DNA from: Klebsiella variicola
GTDB taxonomy: Bacteria; Pseudomonadota; Gammaproteobacteria; Enterobacterales; Enterobacteriaceae
Reading direction: 5' to 3'
Assembly (NCBI RefSeq): GCF_000828055.2
Contig: NZ_CP010523.2
Span: 3,286,001 to 3,350,000, forward strand
Length of the DNA: 64,000 nucleotides
Positions within the stretch are counted from its first letter, which is position 1; the number at the start of each line of letters is the position of its first letter. Below are positions 43,335-52,060 of the stretch, in pieces. The position numbers and the translations under genes are program-made. The notes below the pieces were generated by a model, which did not search any database, was not told where the DNA came from, and worked only from the letters and a program-made list of their open reading frames with translations.

Positions 43335-44519
43335 ATGTCTTCTGTGATCTCCTCTACCGGCCGCCGCCCCGCGCTGCTGATTGCCGGTATCTTGCTCATC
43401 GCCACCACCCTGCGCGTGGTCTTTACCGGCGCGGCGCCGCTGCTGGACGCGATTCGTAGCGACTATGGCCTGACCACCGCGCAGACCGGGCTGCTCACCA
43501 CCCTGCCGCTGCTGGCCTTTGGCCTTGTTTCGCCGCTGGCGGCAGGGGTTGCCCGCCGGTTCGGCATGGAACGCAGCCTGCTGCTGGCGATGCTGCTGAT
43601 CTGCGCCGGCATTGCCCTGCGCTCCCTGCCCTCCGCTGCACTGCTGTTTATCGGCACGGCGGTGATCGGCTGCGGTATTGCGCTGGGTAACGTGCTGCTG
43701 CCCGGACTGATTAAACGCGATTTCTCGCAGCATGTCGCGCGGATGACCGGCGCCTATTCCCTGACGATGGGCGGCGCGGCGGCGCTCGGCTCGGCGCTGG
43801 TGGTTCCCGTGGCAATGGCCGGATTCGGCTGGCGCGGCGCGCTGTTGCTGCTGATGGTCTTCCCGCTGCTGGCGATCCTCAGCTGGCTGCCGCAGTCCCG
43901 GCACCGGGCGGAGGCGCCATTGACCGGCTCAGGCGCCATGCACAACCGGGGGATCTGGCGGTCGGCGCTGGCCTGGCAGGTGACGCTGTTCCTCGGCATC
44001 AACTCGCTGGTCTATTACGTGATTATCGGCTGGCTGCCGTCGATTCTACAGAGTATGGGCTATAGCGAAGCGCAGGCCGGCTCGCTGCATGGCCTGCTGC
44101 AGCTGGCGACCGCCGCGCCAGGTCTGGCGATACCGTTGATCCTGCATCGGCTGCGCGACCAGCGTGGGATCGCGGTGCTGGTCGCCCTGATGTGCGCCAT
44201 CAGCGCCGCCGGGCTGTGGCTGCTGCCAGGGCTGGCGATCGGCTGGACGCTGCTGTTCGGCTTTGGCTCCGGAGCTACCATGATCCTCGGCCTGACGTTT
44301 ATCGGCCTGCGCGCCAGCTCGGCGCACCAGGCCGCGGCGCTGTCAGGGATGGCGCAGAGCGTCGGCTATCTGCTGGCCGCCTGCGGGCCGCCGCTGATGG
44401 GTAAGATCCACGATGCCAATGGCGACTGGCATATTCCGCTGCTGGCGGTGGCGCTGATTTCGCTGGTGATGGCGGTCTGCGGCGCCCTCGCCGGACGTGA
44501 CCGGGAAATCCATTCCTGA
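43335..44519 (+). CDS. nimT: NimT-like MFS transporter (CynX/NimT family)
   Basis: 394 aa with about 12 membrane segments; FTGAAPLLDAIRSDYGLTTAQTGLLTTLPLLAFG is the CynX/NimT N-terminal signature. E. coli NimT (YeaN) exports 2-nitroimidazole. Divergent from nimR. A terminator hairpin follows immediately. Confidence 0.9.
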   Translation: MSSVISSTGRRPALLIAGILLIATTLRVVFTGAAPLLDAIRSDYGLTTAQTGLLTTLPLLAFGLVSPLAAGVARRFGMERSLLLAMLLICAGIALRSLPSAALLFIGTAVIGCGIALGNVLLPGLIKRDFSQHVARMTGAYSLTMGGAAALGSALVVPVAMAGFGWRGALLLLMVFPLLAILSWLPQSRHRAEAPLTGSGAMHNRGIWRSALAWQVTLFLGINSLVYYVIIGWLPSILQSMGYSEAQAGSLHGLLQLATAAPGLAIPLILHRLRDQRGIAVLVALMCAISAAGLWLLPGLAIGWTLLFGFGSGATMILGLTFIGLRASSAHQAAALSGMAQSVGYLLAACGPPLMGKIHDANGDWHIPLLAVALISLVMAVCGALAGRDREIHS

Positions 44520-44525
44520 AGATGA

Positions 44526-44545
44526 CCGGCAGCGCCCGCTGCCGG
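44526..44545. terminator. Terminator between nimT and convergent gene
   Basis: CCGGCAGC and GCTGCCGG form an 8-bp stem with a 4-nt loop, then TGGGTTTATT on the plus strand. It starts 7 bp after the nimT stop. Confidence 0.6.
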
Positions 44546-44550
44546 TGGGT

Positions 44551-45243
44551 TTATTGTGCCGCGGCGCGAATCAGCGCCTGGACCAGCGGCGAGGGACGCC
44601 CATCCAGCGCGTGGCGTTCATGCTGGAACAACGTGGCGACAAAAAACGGGTGCGTCACCAGCTCGACGGCGCGGATCTCACCCTCTTCATCCCAGCCGGT
44701 GACGCGCAGATCGCCCTGTTCCAGCTCTCCGGCAAACGCGCTGTCCACCCCGTACCGGCAGTGGTAGCCCTCTTCAATGCTCTCCCGGCCATAGGCGCGG
44801 GCAATCAGCGTATTCGCCCGCAGCTCGACGACGGCGGAGGTCTCCACCAGCGAACAGCTAAGGGGAGCGATCACCATCCGCCCTTCGCTGTCAGTTTCCG
44901 CATGACCGGCATCCTGCCAGCCGAGCACGTTACGGGCGTATTCAATCACCGCGTGCTGAAAGCCGCCGCAGGTGCCGAGGAAAGGGATGCCGTTTTCGCG
45001 GGCATAGCGGATCGCAGTAAAGGCCCCCTGCGGATGACGATACGGGCTACCGGGAACGACCCAGACGGCATCGTACTCGGCCAGCGCCTCGCCGGAGACG
45101 ATCGATGGGGTGGCGAGCCAGTCATATTTCACCGGCTGCTCCAGCACGGCGGCAGCATCGTCTATCGCCAGGGGAATGGCCTGATGGGCAACAATATCGG
45201 GGTGATAATCGCCGACGAGGGCGAGGCGTAAAGGGGTTTTCAT
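44551..45243 (-). CDS. Free-standing CTP-synthase-like amidotransferase domain
   Basis: 230 aa. CTP-synthase GATase pattern: LALVGDYHPDIVAH, VWVVPGSPYRHPQGAFTAIRYARENGIPFLGTCGGFQHAVIE with nucleophile Cys92, EGYHCRYGV, and THPFFVATLFQHER. The catalytic His198 is present, but Phe200 replaces the Glu expected in H-P-E. No synthetase domain. I recall relatives named as CTP synthase C-terminal-region-related proteins. AAGGAA precedes the ATG 45243. Inserted between nimT and yeaO relative to E. coli. Function unknown. Confidence 0.8.
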   Translation of the reverse strand: MKTPLRLALVGDYHPDIVAHQAIPLAIDDAAAVLEQPVKYDWLATPSIVSGEALAEYDAVWVVPGSPYRHPQGAFTAIRYARENGIPFLGTCGGFQHAVIEYARNVLGWQDAGHAETDSEGRMVIAPLSCSLVETSAVVELRANTLIARAYGRESIEEGYHCRYGVDSAFAGELEQGDLRVTGWDEEGEIRAVELVTHPFFVATLFQHERHALDGRPSPLVQALIRAAAQ

Positions 45244-45388
45244 AGCAGGTTCCTTATGTCTGGACGAGACGAGCAGCACAAGGCACGTCAGGATAGCGAT
45301 CCCTCCAGTGGAACACAATCCTTATTTTCGCCCCACCGCCCCCGCCGGCGGGTAAGGTATACTGGAGCAAGCGTGAAAGGGAGAAAGG

Positions 45389-45898
45389 ATGAAAAGTAAG
45401 CTTTTGGTCAGCGCCTGCCTGATGGGATTCCAGGTGCGGTATAACGGTAGCGAGAAGGCACAGCTGGCGGCGACGCTGTCCCGCTGGCAGCAGACGGGGC
45501 GGCTGGTGATCCACTGCCCGGAGCTGGCGGCCGGTCTGTCCACGCCCCGTCTGCCGGCGGAGATCGTCGGCGGCGCTGGCGGGGATGTCCTTGCCGGCCG
45601 GGCGCGGATCGTGGAAAGCGACGGCCGCGACGTCACGGGACATTACCAGCTGGCCGCCTGGCTGGCGCTCAGTGCCGCCCGGGGAGCGGGCTGTCAGGCA
45701 GCGTTACTCACCGATGGCAGCCCTACCTGCGGCAGCCAGTTTGTCTATGACGGCTCCTTTCGCGGACGACGCAAAGCGGGCGCCGGGGTCGCGGCCGATC
45801 TGCTGCGCGCTCACGGCATCACGGTATTTTCCGACGGGCAAATCCCGCAGTTGCTCGCCTGGATGGCACAGAGGGAGCAGGATGATGATTCAATGTAA
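45389..45898 (+). CDS. DUF523-family protein
   Basis: 169 aa. The DUF523 start LLVSACLMGFQVRYNGSEK and the Cys-rich segment GCQAALLTDGSPTCGSQFVYDGSF are clear. Conserved cysteines (V-S-A-C, C-P-E-L, S-P-T-C-G) suggest metal or Fe-S binding. GAAAGG precedes the ATG. Overlaps yeaO by 17 bp, so the two are probably cotranscribed. Function unknown. Confidence 0.88.
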   Translation: MKSKLLVSACLMGFQVRYNGSEKAQLAATLSRWQQTGRLVIHCPELAAGLSTPRLPAEIVGGAGGDVLAGRARIVESDGRDVTGHYQLAAWLALSAARGAGCQAALLTDGSPTCGSQFVYDGSFRGRRKAGAGVAADLLRAHGITVFSDGQIPQLLAWMAQREQDDDSM

Positions 45899-46241
45899 AC
45901 GGGTGTATGACCCGCAGGAAAGCAGCGACGGCTACCGGGTGCTGGTCGACCGTCTCTGGCCGCGGGGGATTAAAAAAGAGGCGCTGGCCTGTGATGAGTG
46001 GTGTAAGGCGTTAACGCCTTCCGCTGAGCTGCGAAAAGCCTTTCACGGCGAGGCGATCGATTTCGCCCACTTCAGCCAGCGCTATCGCCAGGAGCTCGAC
46101 GCCCACCGTGAAACGGGCCTGCGGCTGGCGGCGCTGGCGCAGCGCCAGCCGTTGACGCTGCTGTACGCTGCGAAGAACACCGAGCAGAATCATGCCCGGG
46201 TGCTGGCCGCCTGGCTGGCGGCCCTGCCGGTTACGATTTAG
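45882..46241 (+). CDS. yeaO: YeaO, DUF488-family protein
   Basis: 119 aa. IQCKRVYDPQESSDGYRVLVDRLWPRGIKKE and LLYAAKNTEQNHARVL match E. coli YeaO. DUF488 domain, cytosolic, function unknown. The start at 45882 is chosen by alignment to the E. coli N-terminus (MNIQCKRVYD). Its 3' end overlaps yoaF by 11 bp on the other strand. Confidence 0.92.
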   Translation: MMIQCKRVYDPQESSDGYRVLVDRLWPRGIKKEALACDEWCKALTPSAELRKAFHGEAIDFAHFSQRYRQELDAHRETGLRLAALAQRQPLTLLYAAKNTEQNHARVLAAWLAALPVTI

Positions 46242-46470
46242 CCGGATGATCCCGGCGCCACAGCGCCCACTCGTCGAGGGTTTCGCCGCTGGGTAGTTTG
46301 CACAGGGTGCTAACGCCCTGCGGCGTTTGCACCGGCACCCGGGTACCGCCGGATTGCTGACAGTACACCGACGCGGGATTGGCCATGCCGATGGTTTTCG
46401 TCGGCGCGGTGGACTGCGGCTGGGCACAGCCGGCTAATACCAGTGGCAGAATAGCCAGTAACTTTTTCAT
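46231..46470 (-). CDS. yoaF: YoaF, small outer-membrane lipoprotein
   Basis: 79 aa. Lipobox L-A-G-C at residues 12-15 after a short signal. The mature part, IGMANPASVYCQQSGGT ... QGVSTLCKLPSGETLDEWALWRRDHPA, is the DUF333 haemolysin-related motif seen in E. coli YoaF. Lipid-anchored, periplasm-facing. Same neighbour order as E. coli (yeaO-yoaF-dgcP). Confidence 0.93.
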   Translation of the reverse strand: MKKLLAILPLVLAGCAQPQSTAPTKTIGMANPASVYCQQSGGTRVPVQTPQGVSTLCKLPSGETLDEWALWRRDHPAKS

Positions 46471-46561
46471 CGTTCCTCCCTTTCCTGAATGCCCGGGGAT
46501 TTTAGCCTGAATCTCCACGTTTTCTCCATCTTGCCTGCACTTTTCCCCCGTAGAGTAGCCC

Positions 46562-46640
46562 CTGTTCTCGAACTGACCAGAGAACAGATCATTCCATAAT
46601 CAATGAGTTTTTCCCCGTCGCCCCCGACGGGGCTTTTTTT
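46562..46640 (+). ncRNA. Candidate small RNA with intrinsic terminator
   Basis: The 8-bp hairpin CTGTTCTC/GAGAACAG (46562-46569, 46580-46587) is followed by a 25-nt AU-rich linker and a strong terminator (CCCCGTCG 46613-46620, CGACGGGG 46625-46632, then C and seven T). This is the usual layout of an Hfq-bound sRNA. No plus-strand gene ends close by except yeaO, 370 bp upstream across the antisense yoaF gene. A TAGAGT at 46551-46556 could be the -10, but its -35 is poor. Confidence 0.5.
46613..46640 (+). terminator. Strong intrinsic terminator
   Basis: 8-bp GC-rich stem, 4-nt loop and a seven-T tract ending at 46640. It is the best rho-independent terminator in the window, upstream of dgcP on the same strand. 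Confidence 0.85.
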
Positions 46641-46771
46641 CCTGCCGCGTGGACAAGTATTCCCCAAACAGATGTGATAAATTTAAAAATATCACTGTTT
46701 ATTCGACGCTGATGTCCGTTTGCAGCCCATTATGCTGGGGTGACGTTTGGCGTGCTGGAGCTGTATTATTC

Positions 46772-47785
46772 ATGTCAGATTTTATTCTTGCCCGGGTGTC
46801 GCAAACCCTCGCTGCGGAACAGTCCCTGGAAACCCTGGTGCGCCAGCTGCTGGAGATGCTGGAGGCGGTGACCCGAATGGAGTCCACCTATCTTACCCGC
46901 ATCGATATCAACGCCCAGCGGCAGCAGGTAATGTTCGCCCATAACAGCAGCGAAATGCAGATCCCGGAAGGATTCTCCGTCCCCTGGGATGAATCCCTGT
47001 GCAAACGCGCCCTTGAGGATCAGTGCACGTTTAGCAACGACGTGGCCCATCGCTGGCACTCCTGCATCGCCGCCCAGGAGCTGGGGATCGCCACCTTTTT
47101 AAGCATTCCCGTCCGCCTGGCCGATGGCTCGCTGTTCGGTACCCTCTGCGCCACCAGCCGACAGAAGCAACCTTATAATCTCGAAGGTGAACAGGTGATG
47201 GGCCTGTTCGCGAAGCTCATTTCCCACTACGTGGAAAAAGACACCCTGGTGCAACAGCTGCAGGCGGCTAACGTCGCGCTGGAGCTGCACTCGTCGACCG
47301 ATGAGCTCACCCAGCTTCCTAATCGCCGTGCGCTGTTTAAGCAGCTGGCGCTACGCTTTGCCTCCGCCCGCGCCCAGCAGCAGCAGGTCTCGCTGATTTT
47401 TATCGATCTCGACGGTTTCAAAGCCATTAACGATCGGTTCGGTCATCCGTGCGGCGACAGCTTTCTGGTACAGGTCGGCGAACGACTCACCGCCGTCGCG
47501 CGCCGTGAGGATATCGTTGGCCGCCTTGGCGGCGATGAGTTTTTGATCGTCGGTAGTGCCCAGCAACCTGCCGCGCAGCAGGCGTATGTCACGACCCTGC
47601 GCCAGGCCCTGTGCGGCGTCTACTTCCTCGGCGAACAGCGTATCGACTATGAGGGCGCCAGCTTCGGGGTGATCATCTGCGATCCGCAGAGTATCGATGT
47701 TGAAGCGGCCTTACGCGCCGCCGATGAGGCGATGTACCAGGATAAGAAGTCCCGCCGTCAGGAGAATTTCATTCATATTGACTAA
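46772..47785 (+). CDS. dgcP: DgcP (YeaP), GAF-GGDEF diguanylate cyclase
   Basis: 337 aa. GAF domain about residues 17-155, GGDEF domain 175-330 with intact GGDEF at 253-257 and an I-site R-R-E-D at 244-247. It should make c-di-GMP with product inhibition. The start at 46772 matches the E. coli protein's N-terminus and length; the longer frame from 46649 runs from the sRNA terminator. E. coli DgcP acts at cell poles. Confidence 0.93.
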   Translation: MSDFILARVSQTLAAEQSLETLVRQLLEMLEAVTRMESTYLTRIDINAQRQQVMFAHNSSEMQIPEGFSVPWDESLCKRALEDQCTFSNDVAHRWHSCIAAQELGIATFLSIPVRLADGSLFGTLCATSRQKQPYNLEGEQVMGLFAKLISHYVEKDTLVQQLQAANVALELHSSTDELTQLPNRRALFKQLALRFASARAQQQQVSLIFIDLDGFKAINDRFGHPCGDSFLVQVGERLTAVARREDIVGRLGGDEFLIVGSAQQPAAQQAYVTTLRQALCGVYFLGEQRIDYEGASFGVIICDPQSIDVEAALRAADEAMYQDKKSRRQENFIHID

Positions 47786-47842
47786 AGTACCGCGATATCC
47801 AGTATCATGCAGGGCATCATTCGTGGGTACAGGGACACTATC

Positions 47843-47944
47843 ATGAAATTGGGTATTCTTTTCCCGGTGGCGATCTTTATCATCGCCGTCGTCTTTCTCG
47901 GTTGGTTTTTTGTCGGCGGCTATGCGGCGCCGGGTGGGGCATAA
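47843..47944 (+). CDS. yoaK: YoaK, 33-aa membrane protein
   Basis: MKLGILFPVAIFIIAVVFLG followed by a second hydrophobic part and YAAPGGA. It matches E. coli YoaK (32 aa) in pattern. One membrane helix. The stop TAA overlaps the yoaJ ATG by one base, so translation is coupled. AGGGACA lies upstream of the ATG. Confidence 0.88.
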   Translation: MKLGILFPVAIFIIAVVFLGWFFVGGYAAPGGA

Positions 47945-48018
47945 TGAAAAAAAGCACCATTATTATGCTGGTTGTCGCCATCGTGGCGGTGGCCGGCAGC
48001 CAGTTCGGCTGGTGGTGA
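47944..48018 (+). CDS. yoaJ: YoaJ, 24-aa membrane protein
   Basis: 24 codons: MKKSTIIMLVVAIVAVAGSQ then FGWW. It resembles E. coli YoaJ, including the aromatic end. Single helix, inner membrane. Overlaps yoaK (TAATG). Function unknown. Confidence 0.85.
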   Translation: MKKSTIIMLVVAIVAVAGSQFGWW

Positions 48019-48137
48019 TCGCGGCGGCGATATTGCGGAGTTATCCTATCCCATCAACAAGTTAACCCTTTACACTCACGTTATCCACCGCGGCATTCTC
48101 TGCCCCGGGGAAAGCAGAATAGCGGGAGAAGTAAGGG

Positions 48138-48263
48138 ATGAAAAAACCGATCGTGTTACCGTTGATTATTGCGCTGTGCACGCTGTTATCGGGATGCATT
48201 ATTGACGATGGGTACCACGCCCATCGCCATCACCACCATCATCACTATCATGACGATGATTAA
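48138..48263 (+). CDS. His-rich small lipoprotein, 41 aa
   Basis: Starts MKKPIVLPLIIALCTLLSGC, a clear lipoprotein signal with lipobox L-S-G-C (Cys20). The mature 22 residues hold nine His, six of them consecutive, and end Y-H-D-D-D. AAGGG sits close before the ATG. Residues after the Cys are I-I, so outer-membrane sorting is expected. A metal-binding (Ni, Zn or Cu) periplasmic peptide is the obvious reading; no family recognised. A perfect palindrome follows at 48295. Confidence 0.75.
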   Translation: MKKPIVLPLIIALCTLLSGCIIDDGYHAHRHHHHHHYHDDD

Positions 48264-48294
48264 TCCTTCAGGCTGTTGATGGGCCGATAAGACA

Positions 48295-48314
48295 GGGCGA
48301 ACCATGGTTCGCCC
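48295..48314. terminator. 20-bp perfect palindrome between convergent genes
   Basis: A fully self-complementary 20-mer starting GGGCGAACC. As RNA it gives a stem of about 8 bp with a CATG loop in both directions. Lies between the lipoprotein gene and the DUF2534-like gene. No T tract. Confidence 0.5.
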
Positions 48315-48322
48315 GTTGACGC

Positions 48323-48586
48323 TTAATCCTGGCGCTCGTCGCCGAGGAAAATAAAGCCGAGGGGGATAGCGAAGAGCGCGGTAAAGACAATGCTGTAAAC
48401 CGTCACCATCGCCCCCTGCAGGAAGAACATGGACGTCGTCCACTCTGAGTACGGCATATTGTACTCGCTCACCACGCCCCCGAAGGTCGCCCGCCCCACC
48501 ACCGCCAGCGCGATAGCAAACACCGCCGCGAGCGACAGACAGTATTTTTTGCAGTTTTTATTGCTGAGGAGTTTTTGCAGAATCAT
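48323..48586 (-). CDS. Small inner-membrane protein, DUF2534-like
   Basis: 87 aa with two hydrophobic segments (YCLSLAAVFAIALAVVGRATFG; MVTVYSIVFTALFAIPLGFIFLG). The GRATFGGVVSEYNMP ... SEWTTSMF loop agrees with my memory of DUF2534 proteins of enterics. The start at 48586 is at MILQKLL, with GGAAGC upstream. Function unknown. Confidence 0.7.
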   Translation of the reverse strand: MILQKLLSNKNCKKYCLSLAAVFAIALAVVGRATFGGVVSEYNMPYSEWTTSMFFLQGAMVTVYSIVFTALFAIPLGFIFLGDERQD

Positions 48587-48683
48587 CGGGGCTTCCTTTA
48601 TGCTGAGCGATAAACGGCTGTATATGTAACACCAATGCAATAAAAAATGAAGGGTTTTTGTTACAGGGCAGAATAAGAGACGG

Positions 48684-48710
48684 CGGGCCGGTCAGCGGGT
48701 AACCGGCCCG
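48684..48710. terminator. Hairpin downstream of leuE
   Basis: CGGGCCGGT (48684-48692) pairs with ACCGGCCCG (48702-48710); 9-bp stem. Seven bases after the leuE stop on the minus strand. Only a weak U-rich stretch follows. Confidence 0.5.
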
Positions 48711-48716
48711 AGGGGA

Positions 48717-49355
48717 TCAGGACTGCAGGGTAGCCAGGCGCGCGGCGAACCCAACGAAAACCAGACCAATCAGGCTGTTGCCAAGTTTGGCCAGCTTCTT
48801 GCGGGTTTTAACGTAGCGGGTGACAAACGAGCCGGAGAGGATCAAAAAGCTCATATAGCAGAAGCTAATCACCTCGAGGGTCAGCGCCAGAATAAAGAAC
48901 GCCACGCCGGGCGCTTTGGCGTTGACATCGATAAACTGCACGAAAAACGACACATAGAACAGAATCGCTTTCGGATTGGTCAGACTCAGGGTCAGAGAGC
49001 GCTTGAGGATCGCGCTCGCCGGCTCCGCGCTGGCGTCGGCCTGGCCATCGCGCTGGGTCAGCACCGCGTAGAGCATTTTACCCCCCAGCCACAGCAGGTA
49101 GATCGCCCCGAGGTAGCGGACGACGTTAAACAGCACCGGCGTGGTCTTAATCAGCGTCGCCACGCCGGCAAAGGCCAGAAACATCAGCACCGCGTCGCCA
49201 ATAAAGACGCCCGCCGCTGCCAGATAGCCTTTCTTCACGCCGTGGGCAATGCCCGTCTTCAGCACAAAAAACGTATTAGGGCCAGGAACGAGGATGATAA
49301 ACACCGCCCCGACCAGGTAGGTCAAATAATTCAGAACACCAAACTCAGCGAACAC
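48717..49355 (-). CDS. leuE: LeuE, leucine exporter (LysE/RhtB family)
   Basis: 212 aa with about six membrane segments. The N-terminal signature [48 protein letters not shown] and [20 protein letters not shown] match E. coli LeuE (YeaS). It exports leucine and some analogues. In the same region as yeaK-dgcP in E. coli. Confidence 0.92.
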   Translation of the reverse strand: MFAEFGVLNYLTYLVGAVFIILVPGPNTFFVLKTGIAHGVKKGYLAAAGVFIGDAVLMFLAFAGVATLIKTTPVLFNVVRYLGAIYLLWLGGKMLYAVLTQRDGQADASAEPASAILKRSLTLSLTNPKAILFYVSFFVQFIDVNAKAPGVAFFILALTLEVISFCYMSFLILSGSFVTRYVKTRKKLAKLGNSLIGLVFVGFAARLATLQS

Positions 49356-49444
49356 TCTGCACTCCTTCGCGCACGACTAAAACATGATCCGGCTCACGTT
49401 ACCCCAACTGTCGGGATTTTGAAAGCGCAGCCTGTGCGGGAAGG

Positions 49445-50359
49445 TTAATAGACGGAAGGTTCACCCAGCGGGCGGGTTTTAAAACGACGGTGCACCCACA
49501 GATACTGCTCGGGGGCACGCAAAATCTCGCGCTCGATCACCTTGTTGATATAGCCGGCAGCGATCTGCTTATCTTCACCCGGATAATCATTCATTACTTC
49601 GCTAATATGCAGGCTGTAGCCCTGGCGATCCAGCTTGCGCACCATACTGATACTCAGCATTTTCGCACCCGATAAACGAGACAGAACATAGGTGCCGTTG
49701 GTGGTCGCCGCCTGTGGGACGGAGAAAAACGGCGCAAACACGCTGCCCTTAGGACCGTAATCCTGGTCGGGAGCAAACCACACCGCTTCACCTGATTTTA
49801 AGGCATGCACCAGACCGGTCAGGTTGTTGCGATCGATCATCGCTTTGTTCGAACGCAGGCGACCACGGGTTTGCACCCACTCCATCAGCGGGCTGTTGTG
49901 CGGACGATAAGTGGCCATCATTGGACGGCACAACCCCATCGCGCGCCCGCCCAGCTCCAGCGACATAAAGTGCACACCGACCACCATCACCCCTTTGCCG
50001 CCGCTAAGCGCATGATTAAGGTTGGCAAATCCTTCGACATCAAACCATTTTTTGACCCGCTCGTCGCTCCAGAACCAGGCCATGCCGGTTTCGATAAGCC
50101 CCATTCCCAGCGACATAAAGTTTTGATCGATCAGGGTCTCGCGCGCCGCCGGCGACATGTCCGGGAAGCAGAGCTCAATATTGCGCCGGGCGATATGTTC
50201 GCGGCGTTTGAGAAAGCGTCGGGAGAGGCGACCCGCGCTGGTGCCAATAAAATGCAGCAGCGGATAAGGCAGTTGCACGATTAACCAGAGGATGCCGAGC
50301 CCAAACCAGGTCAGCCAGTTGCGCGGGTGTAAAAGTTGTTTATTAAATACGCAGGCCAT
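49445..50359 (-). CDS. lpxP: LpxP/LpxL-type lipid A acyltransferase
   Basis: 304 aa. N-terminal membrane anchor (LTWFGLGILWLIVQLPYPLLHFIG) and the H-x4-E catalytic motif in GVHFMSLELGGR; FAPDQDYGPKGSVFAPFF and LWVHRRFKTRP are family marks. Closest to E. coli LpxP in recall; in Klebsiella a second LpxL copy is also known, so the acyl chain cannot be stated. ATG 50359 has ACAGGA upstream. Acts at the inner-membrane cytosolic face in lipid A synthesis. Confidence 0.88.
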   Translation of the reverse strand: MACVFNKQLLHPRNWLTWFGLGILWLIVQLPYPLLHFIGTSAGRLSRRFLKRREHIARRNIELCFPDMSPAARETLIDQNFMSLGMGLIETGMAWFWSDERVKKWFDVEGFANLNHALSGGKGVMVVGVHFMSLELGGRAMGLCRPMMATYRPHNSPLMEWVQTRGRLRSNKAMIDRNNLTGLVHALKSGEAVWFAPDQDYGPKGSVFAPFFSVPQAATTNGTYVLSRLSGAKMLSISMVRKLDRQGYSLHISEVMNDYPGEDKQIAAGYINKVIEREILRAPEQYLWVHRRFKTRPLGEPSVY

Positions 50360-51016
50360 GATTTTTCCTGTAAACATTAATTATGTGGTAACGCTTAAGG
50401 AAAACAGAATCCATTTATCATCATTAGGCGGTACGTACAGCAAGTTCGACAATACTAATCCGCTGAAATTCCCTCCGGCAAGTAAAAAACAACTTGCTGA
50501 CAAAAAAACATAATTGCGGCACAAATGTTACCAAATGTAAACTTAAATCTTATCCTCTTCTTAATATATTCATCGTGCATATCATTTTCACGCTAATCAT
50601 CAGCGTTACTAACAGGCATAACCGAAACCCGCCGCGAGAACGCCTTGTCTGCCGGGGACTGAGCCCGCTCAGCCACGTGGCCCGCAGCCTGCCCGCGTCC
50701 ACAAGATCGTCGTCTGTACCGCGAAAGAATTAAAGCACTCCCGCTTCAGAGTGAAACACTTTTTATCCGTCGGCATAAGGAATATTAAAATCGCCTGAAG
50801 GGAATAATTAAGAATAGACTTATTTAAAGATGCTTTAAAAATAAGCGTCTTGCCAGTTGTTTGCACTTTAATACCGCCCACACCCGCCGTAAAAAAAATA
50901 TTTCTTTACGCCTTATACGCATAAAGCGCGGCGTTTAGCGCGGACAGTGACCCGACATCGGGTCACTGTGGGGCAAACCGCAGCGAAGGCGTGAGCGACG
51001 CCCTGGCCGCAGAGGA
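50360..51016. other. Intergenic, AT-rich, with strong hairpin
   Basis: Promoter side of lpxP and downstream side of ansB. A perfect 11-bp inverted repeat (CAGTGACCCGA 50945-50955, TCGGGTCACTG 50958-50968, 2-nt spacer) lies 49 bp after the ansB stop. No T tract, so either a weak terminator or a binding site. Short frames here show no protein pattern. Confidence 0.5.
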
Positions 51017-52060
51017 TCAGTAGGTGTGGAAATATTGCTGGATCAGCTGTGGATCTTTCGTTTGCGTCAGCGCAGTCATCAACAGAATACGTGCTTTCGC
51101 TGGGTTGAGGGAGTCGGACACCAGCCCAGGCTGGCTGTCATCCGGCGGCACGACGCCGCTGCCGGTACGGGAGGCGCGAACCACCACGATGCCCGCCTGC
51201 TGCGCTTTTTTGATGCCCGCAGCGCTACGTACCGACACCGACCCCGCCCCGGTTCCGGCGTAGATAATACCGTCGGCATGATGGGCGATCGCCGCGTCGT
51301 ACATATACTCCGGGTCGTCCTGATAACCATAAATGATCACCACCTTCGGCAGGGTCTTCAGCTGGCGGACATCGAACACCGAGCGCAGGGTGTGAATTTT
51401 ATCCACGCGCGTCTCGAACTGGGGTTTTCCGCCCACCACGACGCCAAGGTAGCCCTCCTCCGGCGCCCGGAAGGTATCCAGCGAAGTGGCATTGGTTTTG
51501 GTGACGAAGCGCGCCGCGCCGATGCGGTCGTTCAGCACCACCATCACCCCGCGACCCCGGGCATCAGGATCGGCGGCGACTGTGACCGCTTCCAGCAGGT
51601 TCATCGGCCCGTCGGCGCTGATCGCCGTCGCCGGACGCATCGCCGCGGTAAAGACCACCGGCTTGTTGCTTTTGACCGTCAGATTGAGGAAATAAGGGGT
51701 TTCATCGAGGGTGTCCGTGCCGTGGGTGATCACCACGCCATCGACATCATCCCGGGCCAATAACGCATTCACCCGCTTCGAGAGTGCCAGGATAATGTCG
51801 CTGGTCATATTCTCACTGCCGATATTCGCCACCTGCTCGCCCTCGACATGAGCGATTTTACTCATTTCCGGCACGGCGTTAATCAGCGTCTGCACCCCAA
51901 TCGCCCCGGCTTTATAACCCGTTGTCTGGGTATTGCTGGCAGCCGAACCGGCAATCGTCCCGCCGGTGGCTAAAATAACGATATGCGGTAGACGCGTCTC
52001 GCTAAATGCCAGACTGCTCATCGTCAGTAACGCAATGGTAAGTAATGCTCTAAAATTCAT
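51017..52060 (-). CDS. ansB: Type II (periplasmic) L-asparaginase
   Basis: 347 aa. Signal peptide about 1-21 ([15 protein letters not shown]). The two active-site motifs are intact: ATGGTIAG with the nucleophile Thr, and [13 protein letters not shown] with Thr-Asp. Converts periplasmic asparagine to aspartate and ammonia as a tetramer. The start at 52060 follows GGGAG; the 8-residue longer frame lacks a ribosome site. Confidence 0.95.
   Translation of the reverse strand: MNFRALLTIALLTMSSLAFSETRLPHIVILATGGTIAGSAASNTQTTGYKAGAIGVQTLINAVPEMSKIAHVEGEQVANIGSENMTSDIILALSKRVNALLARDDVDGVVITHGTDTLDETPYFLNLTVKSNKPVVFTAAMRPATAISADGPMNLLEAVTVAADPDARGRGVMVVLNDRIGAARFVTKTNATSLDTFRAPEEGYLGVVVGGKPQFETRVDKIHTLRSVFDVRQLKTLPKVVIIYGYQDDPEYMYDAAIAHHADGIIYAGTGAGSVSVRSAAGIKKAQQAGIVVVRASRTGSGVVPPDDSQPGLVSDSLNPAKARILLMTALTQTKDPQLIQQYFHTY

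Noticed and set aside
50945-50968. ansB intrinsic terminator
   Set aside because: The 11-bp inverted repeat is strong, but the spacer is only 2 nt and no T tract follows on either strand, so I list it only as a hairpin.
51026-51763. 245-codon plus-strand frame inside ansB
   Set aside because: Overlaps the conserved asparaginase coding strand and lacks any recognisable motif.
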